DNA of 8,143 nt from Actinomycetota bacterium. Lineage in GTDB: Bacteria > Actinomycetota > Humimicrobiia > Humimicrobiales > Humimicrobiaceae. Position numbers and translations under genes: made by a program. The notes below the pieces were generated by a model. It saw only the letters and a program-made list of their open reading frames with translations, ran no database searches and was not told where the DNA came from. This document shows positions 6,999-8,143 of this stretch, one piece after another. The stretch is taken from NCBI GenBank assembly GCA_028718045.1, contig JAQUMQ010000053.1:1-8143 (forward strand), read 5' to 3'. The first letter of the stretch is position 1, and every line of letters starts with the position of its first letter.

Positions 6999-8143
6999 TT
7001 ATTTTAAAAGTTGTAACATGTCAAAGTTAATTTTTCCAATATTTTCCAGTATTTCACTTAATATTATTTTGCCGTCTTTTATCTTTATATCTTCTGAAAG
7101 AAGATTGCTTTTAAATAAATCCAAGGTACCCAGCCCCATAGGTATGCCGGTTAAATCCATTAGGTATGCAAACGACGCAATCGAAGCAATTGCCAAGTTG
7201 CTTTCAAATGAATTGCTTAATACTGTAATGATACCCGTTCTTCCGGTAACGGCAATCAAGTCTGAAATTTTCGAAAAACTTACAATAAAACCCGGTTTTA
7301 ACACAAGAGCTTTAAGATATGCAGGAAAATTTTCACTTTTGTCATATGATTTTAAAAAATCACCTAACTTTTCATCAAAAGCAACCGGGATATTTGTTTT
7401 ATCGAAGAATTCCAAATATTTATTTAAATCATCGACAGGATCCTCTATATACTCAATCCCGCTGCTACCTACCTGTTTTCCAAAATAAACCGCCTCTTCC
7501 AGATTCCATAAACCGTTTGCATCAAGCCTTAATGTTATATTATCGTTGCCGCAATTTTTGATGAAATTTTTTATTTTTATTATCTTTTCCGTCTCGCAGT
7601 CCATGGATCTTCTTCCAACTTTTATCTTGATACTTTTATAACCTTTTTTGACAATCCCATTAACCTCATCCACGACATCTGTTTTTAAATCGGTGATCAG
7701 ACCGCAAACAGGTAATTCTTTTTTTTCGGTATGAGATATATATTTTTTAAAATCTTCGTTTAAAAAGAACATGTTTAATAAAGCCATTTCGATTCCGGAT
7801 CTCACCGAGGGAAAAATATGCTTATCCGAAAAAATGTCACTTAAAAAAGGAATTTTTTTAAAAAAATGATTATTAAAATTTTTGATCAAATCCACCAGCT
7901 CGATATTGCGGTGCATTACGGATTTCAAATTTAAGAGATTATGTCGATTACAACTTATAATTTCCTCAAGAGACGATTTTTCTTTTAAATTACGGCGTAA
8001 AATAGTTTTTTTAATATCTTTTAATTGTAAAACTGCCTCCTCCAAACTTTCTTTATGGAAAAACGGCAAAGGTGCCGTTTCTCCGTATCCAAACATGCCG
8101 GACGAAGTTTTTATATATATTACGATACCTGATCTTGAATACA
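6999..8143 (-). CDS. menC: o-Succinylbenzoate synthase, 5'-partial at right edge
   Basis: Enolase-superfamily enzyme that dehydrates SHCHC to o-succinylbenzoate, Mg2+ dependent. The frame stays open past the Met at 8096 to the window edge and encodes YSRSGIVIYIKTSSG before it. This matches the N-terminal strand preceding GYGETAPLP in the family (compare the Arg-x-Gly and GWGEISPLPGFSQE region of E. coli MenC). The Met at 8096 is therefore internal, and roughly 20-30 residues are missing. Counting from that Met, the barrel residues are all present: Lys157 and Lys159 in SIKIKVG, metal ligands Asp192 (LRLDANG), Glu218 (YIEDP) and Asp241 (AFDEK), and Lys267 in VLKPG. The C-terminal GLGTLDL (321-327) resembles the E. 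coli GLDTLDL. The gene precedes menE in one unit, and further men genes probably lie to the right. A related epimerase/racemase is unlikely given menE next door. Confidence 0.9.
   Translation of the reverse strand, partial: YSRSGIVIYIKTSSGMFGYGETAPLPFFHKESLEEAVLQLKDIKKTILRRNLKEKSSLEEIISCNRHNLLNLKSVMHRNIELVDLIKNFNNHFFKKIPFLSDIFSDKHIFPSVRSGIEMALLNMFFLNEDFKKYISHTEKKELPVCGLITDLKTDVVDEVNGIVKKGYKSIKIKVGRRSMDCETEKIIKIKNFIKNCGNDNITLRLDANGLWNLEEAVYFGKQVGSSGIEYIEDPVDDLNKYLEFFDKTNIPVAFDEKLGDFLKSYDKSENFPAYLKALVLKPGFIVSFSKISDLIAVTGRTGIITVLSNSFESNLAIASIASFAYLMDLTGIPMGLGTLDLFKSNLLSEDIKIKDGKIILSEILENIGKINFDMLQLLK

Noticed and set aside
6913..7488. 191-codon plus-strand open frame across menE/menC
   Set aside because: It overlaps two genes with intact family motifs on the other strand; it has no family resemblance or ribosome site.

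Overview
The window is AT-rich (roughly one third G+C by eye) and densely coding. Genes start at ATG, and some have good Shine-Dalgarno sites. This suggests a low-G+C bacterium that makes menaquinone by the classical o-succinylbenzoate (Men) route, imports a corrinoid- or siderophore-like metal chelate, and carries a flavodiiron protein for O2/NO detoxification. That fits an anaerobe or microaerophile with a quinone-based respiratory chain. I cannot name the phylum from these genes.

Layout, left to right. Positions 1-178 are AT-rich non-coding sequence in which I see only the ribosome binding site of the first gene. A plus-strand stomatin-like (slipin/SPFH) gene occupies 179-946. A short convergent gap carries a degenerate 24-25 bp tandem duplication. 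A minus-strand transporter pair follows: a FecCD/BtuC-type permease (2389-3426) and, 5 bp after it, a BtuD/FecE-type ATPase (1091-2383). The ATPase has an extra C-terminal Rossmann-like domain of about 160 residues. The permease gene diverges from a plus-strand flavodiiron gene (best start 3840). The roughly 410 bp between them hold a near-perfect 20-bp-arm hairpin with a U-tract on the transporter strand, and a small palindrome just before the permease start. After the flavodiiron gene come a plus-strand hotdog thioesterase (5104-5511) and, facing it, minus-strand menE (5592-6977) and menC (6999 to beyond the right edge).

Functional reading. MenC makes o-succinylbenzoate and MenE activates it to the CoA thioester. 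MenB, outside the window, would cyclise this to DHNA-CoA, and the convergent hotdog enzyme is a good candidate for the DHNA-CoA hydrolase. The flavodiiron protein has all metal ligands and probably protects oxygen-sensitive metabolism. The transporter lacks a substrate-binding protein here. Its long leader with a terminator-like hairpin suggests attenuation control, but I could not find a cobalamin-riboswitch B12 box. I found no mobile element, CRISPR array, phage gene or RNA gene. Nothing in the window is clearly a new system; the fused ATPase domain and the transporter leader most merit a second look.
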